From the NCBI GenBank assembly GCA_013215515.1, contig JABSPC010000740.1:1-8338 (forward strand): DNA of 8,338 nt. The letters are read 5' to 3'. A model generated the notes under the pieces. The model saw only the letters and a list, made by a program, of their open reading frames with translations. It was not told the DNA's origin and searched no databases. A program made the translations under genes and the position numbers. This DNA is from Crocinitomicaceae bacterium (GTDB taxonomy: Bacteria; Bacteroidota; Bacteroidia; Flavobacteriales_D; Crocinitomicaceae). Below, piece after piece: positions 7,846-8,338 of this stretch; the stretch's first letter is position 1, and each line of letters begins with the position of its first letter.

Positions 7846-7866
7846 CTAATAGTTTTCAGCTATTAG
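7846..7866. repeat. inverted repeat (7-bp arms, 7-base loop)
   Basis: CTAATAG and CTATTAG are perfect reverse complements separated by TTTTCAG. There is no T-run after it on either strand and it is AT-rich, so it is a poor terminator. A regulator binding site upstream of sod or ndh is conceivable but unproven. Confidence 0.35.
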
Positions 7867-7959
7867 CAATTCTTGGAAACCAATGAAGAAGTATAAACAT
7901 TATAAATAGACTCGATGAAAATATAAACAAAGCCAATACTATTTTCTATTCTGAATTCT

Positions 7960-7967
7960 TACATTTG
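7960..7967 (+). promoter_or_regulatory. -7 promoter element (TAnnTTTG type) of sod
   Basis: TACATTTG matches the Bacteroidota -7 consensus exactly and lies 28 bases upstream of the sod ATG, giving a leader of about 24 bases. The -33 region (about 7934-7942) has no clear TTG. Confidence 0.5.
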
Positions 7968-7995
7968 AATGAACACAATTAAAAACAACATATAT

Positions 7996-8338
7996 ATGTC
8001 ATTTGAATTACCAAAATTATCATATGCATACGATGCATTGGAGCCACATATTGATGCTAGAACGATGGAGATCCACCATTCTAAGCACCACAACGGATAC
8101 ACGACTAACTTGAACAACGCAATTGCTGGGACTGAGTTTGAAGGAAAATCTATTGAGGACATATTAAAAACATGTTCAGATACACCTGCTGTTAGAAACA
8201 ACGGTGGAGGATATTGGAACCACGGATTGTTCTGGGAAGTAATGTCACCAAATGGTGGTGGAACTCCAACTGGAGATCTTGCTGCTGCAATTGATAGCTC
8301 TTTTGGATCATTCGATGCGTTTAAAGATGCTTTTGCTA
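7996..8338 (+). CDS. sodA: superoxide dismutase, Mn-type or cambialistic (3' end outside window)
   Basis: This enzyme converts superoxide to hydrogen peroxide and oxygen. The 114 visible residues cover the N-terminal helical hairpin and the start of the C-terminal domain; the family is usually about 200 residues. The conserved opening [18 protein letters not shown] is present. His27 (in the IHHSKHH stretch) and His76 (in WNHGLFW) are the first two metal ligands; the Asp and third His lie beyond the window. Gly72, four residues before His76, stands where iron enzymes normally carry the active-site Gln, which points to manganese or cambialistic use. No signal peptide, so the enzyme is cytoplasmic. 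No Shine-Dalgarno site precedes the ATG; the leader is A-rich, as is common in Bacteroidota. The metal-type call is provisional because the second diagnostic region is not visible. Confidence 0.95.
   Translation, partial: MSFELPKLSYAYDALEPHIDARTMEIHHSKHHNGYTTNLNNAIAGTEFEGKSIEDILKTCSDTPAVRNNGGGYWNHGLFWEVMSPNGGGTPTGDLAAAIDSSFGSFDAFKDAFA

Larger units (their letters stand above)
7728..7995. other. divergent intergenic region between ndh and sod
   Basis: This 268-base AT-rich stretch holds no open frame I believe. It contains several small repeats: CATCCAT followed by ATTGTAG occurs twice (7809-7823 and 7826-7844), the second copy including the 10-base palindrome ATCCATGGAT at 7827-7836. ATTATG/CATAAT at 7803-7818 is an inverted repeat with a 4-base loop. 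CTAATAG/CTATTAG at 7846-7866 is one with a 7-base loop. The region should carry promoters for both flanking genes; only the sod one is recognisable. Confidence 0.5.

Noticed and set aside
7846..7866. Intrinsic terminator.
   Set aside because: The stem is AT-rich and short, no T-run follows on either strand, and the hairpin lies upstream of both neighbouring genes.
1..8338. CRISPR array, insertion sequence, tRNA or rRNA, phage or defence island.
   Set aside because: I saw no regularly spaced repeats, terminal inverted repeats with a transposase, cloverleaf-like sequence or defence-type protein domains; the genes are ordinary housekeeping and envelope genes.

Overview
The window looks like a chromosomal segment from a Bacteroidota bacterium, most likely of the Flavobacteriia type. 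The evidence is moderately AT-rich DNA, exact TAnnTTTG (-7) promoter motifs upstream of two genes, weak use of Shine-Dalgarno sites, signal peptides cleaved just before Gln, and a gene repertoire I associate with that phylum (large two-unit amidohydrolases, a lipoprotein cytochrome c, a Bacteroidota-style HflX). The assignment is inference from these features; no database search was possible.

Layout. Positions 1-1969 (minus strand) hold a compact operon read right to left: a four-helix membrane protein, a monohaem cytochrome c lipoprotein whose start overlaps the previous gene, and the ribosome-rescue GTPase HflX, which runs off the left edge after 398 visible codons. A 98-bp divergent promoter region separates this from two plus-strand amidohydrolase genes: an intact, secreted, about 1000-residue protein with two amidohydrolase-fold units (2068-5076), and one base further on a 427-residue relative (5078-6361) interrupted by an in-frame TGA at codon 29. 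Converging on it from the right is a type II NADH dehydrogenase (ndh, 7727-6434, minus strand) carrying three separate lesions: two one-base losses in A-runs and a CAA-to-TAA nonsense change. After a 268-bp intergenic region with small repeats, the 5' part of a Mn-type or cambialistic superoxide dismutase gene starts at 7996 and runs off the right edge.

How the genes fit together. The membrane protein and cytochrome c overlap and probably form a small membrane redox unit. ndh and sod would normally belong to respiration and oxygen-stress defence. The two amidohydrolases form an export-directed tandem; only one of their three amidohydrolase-fold units keeps the full metal-ligand set.

I see no evidence of a mobile element, CRISPR array, phage or defence system. 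The real curiosities are the concentration of four disabling lesions in two neighbouring convergent genes (5162-7614) while the surrounding genes are intact, and the repeated loss of metal ligands in the amidohydrolase units. The lesions may be genuine gene decay or sequencing/assembly errors; the sequence alone cannot decide.
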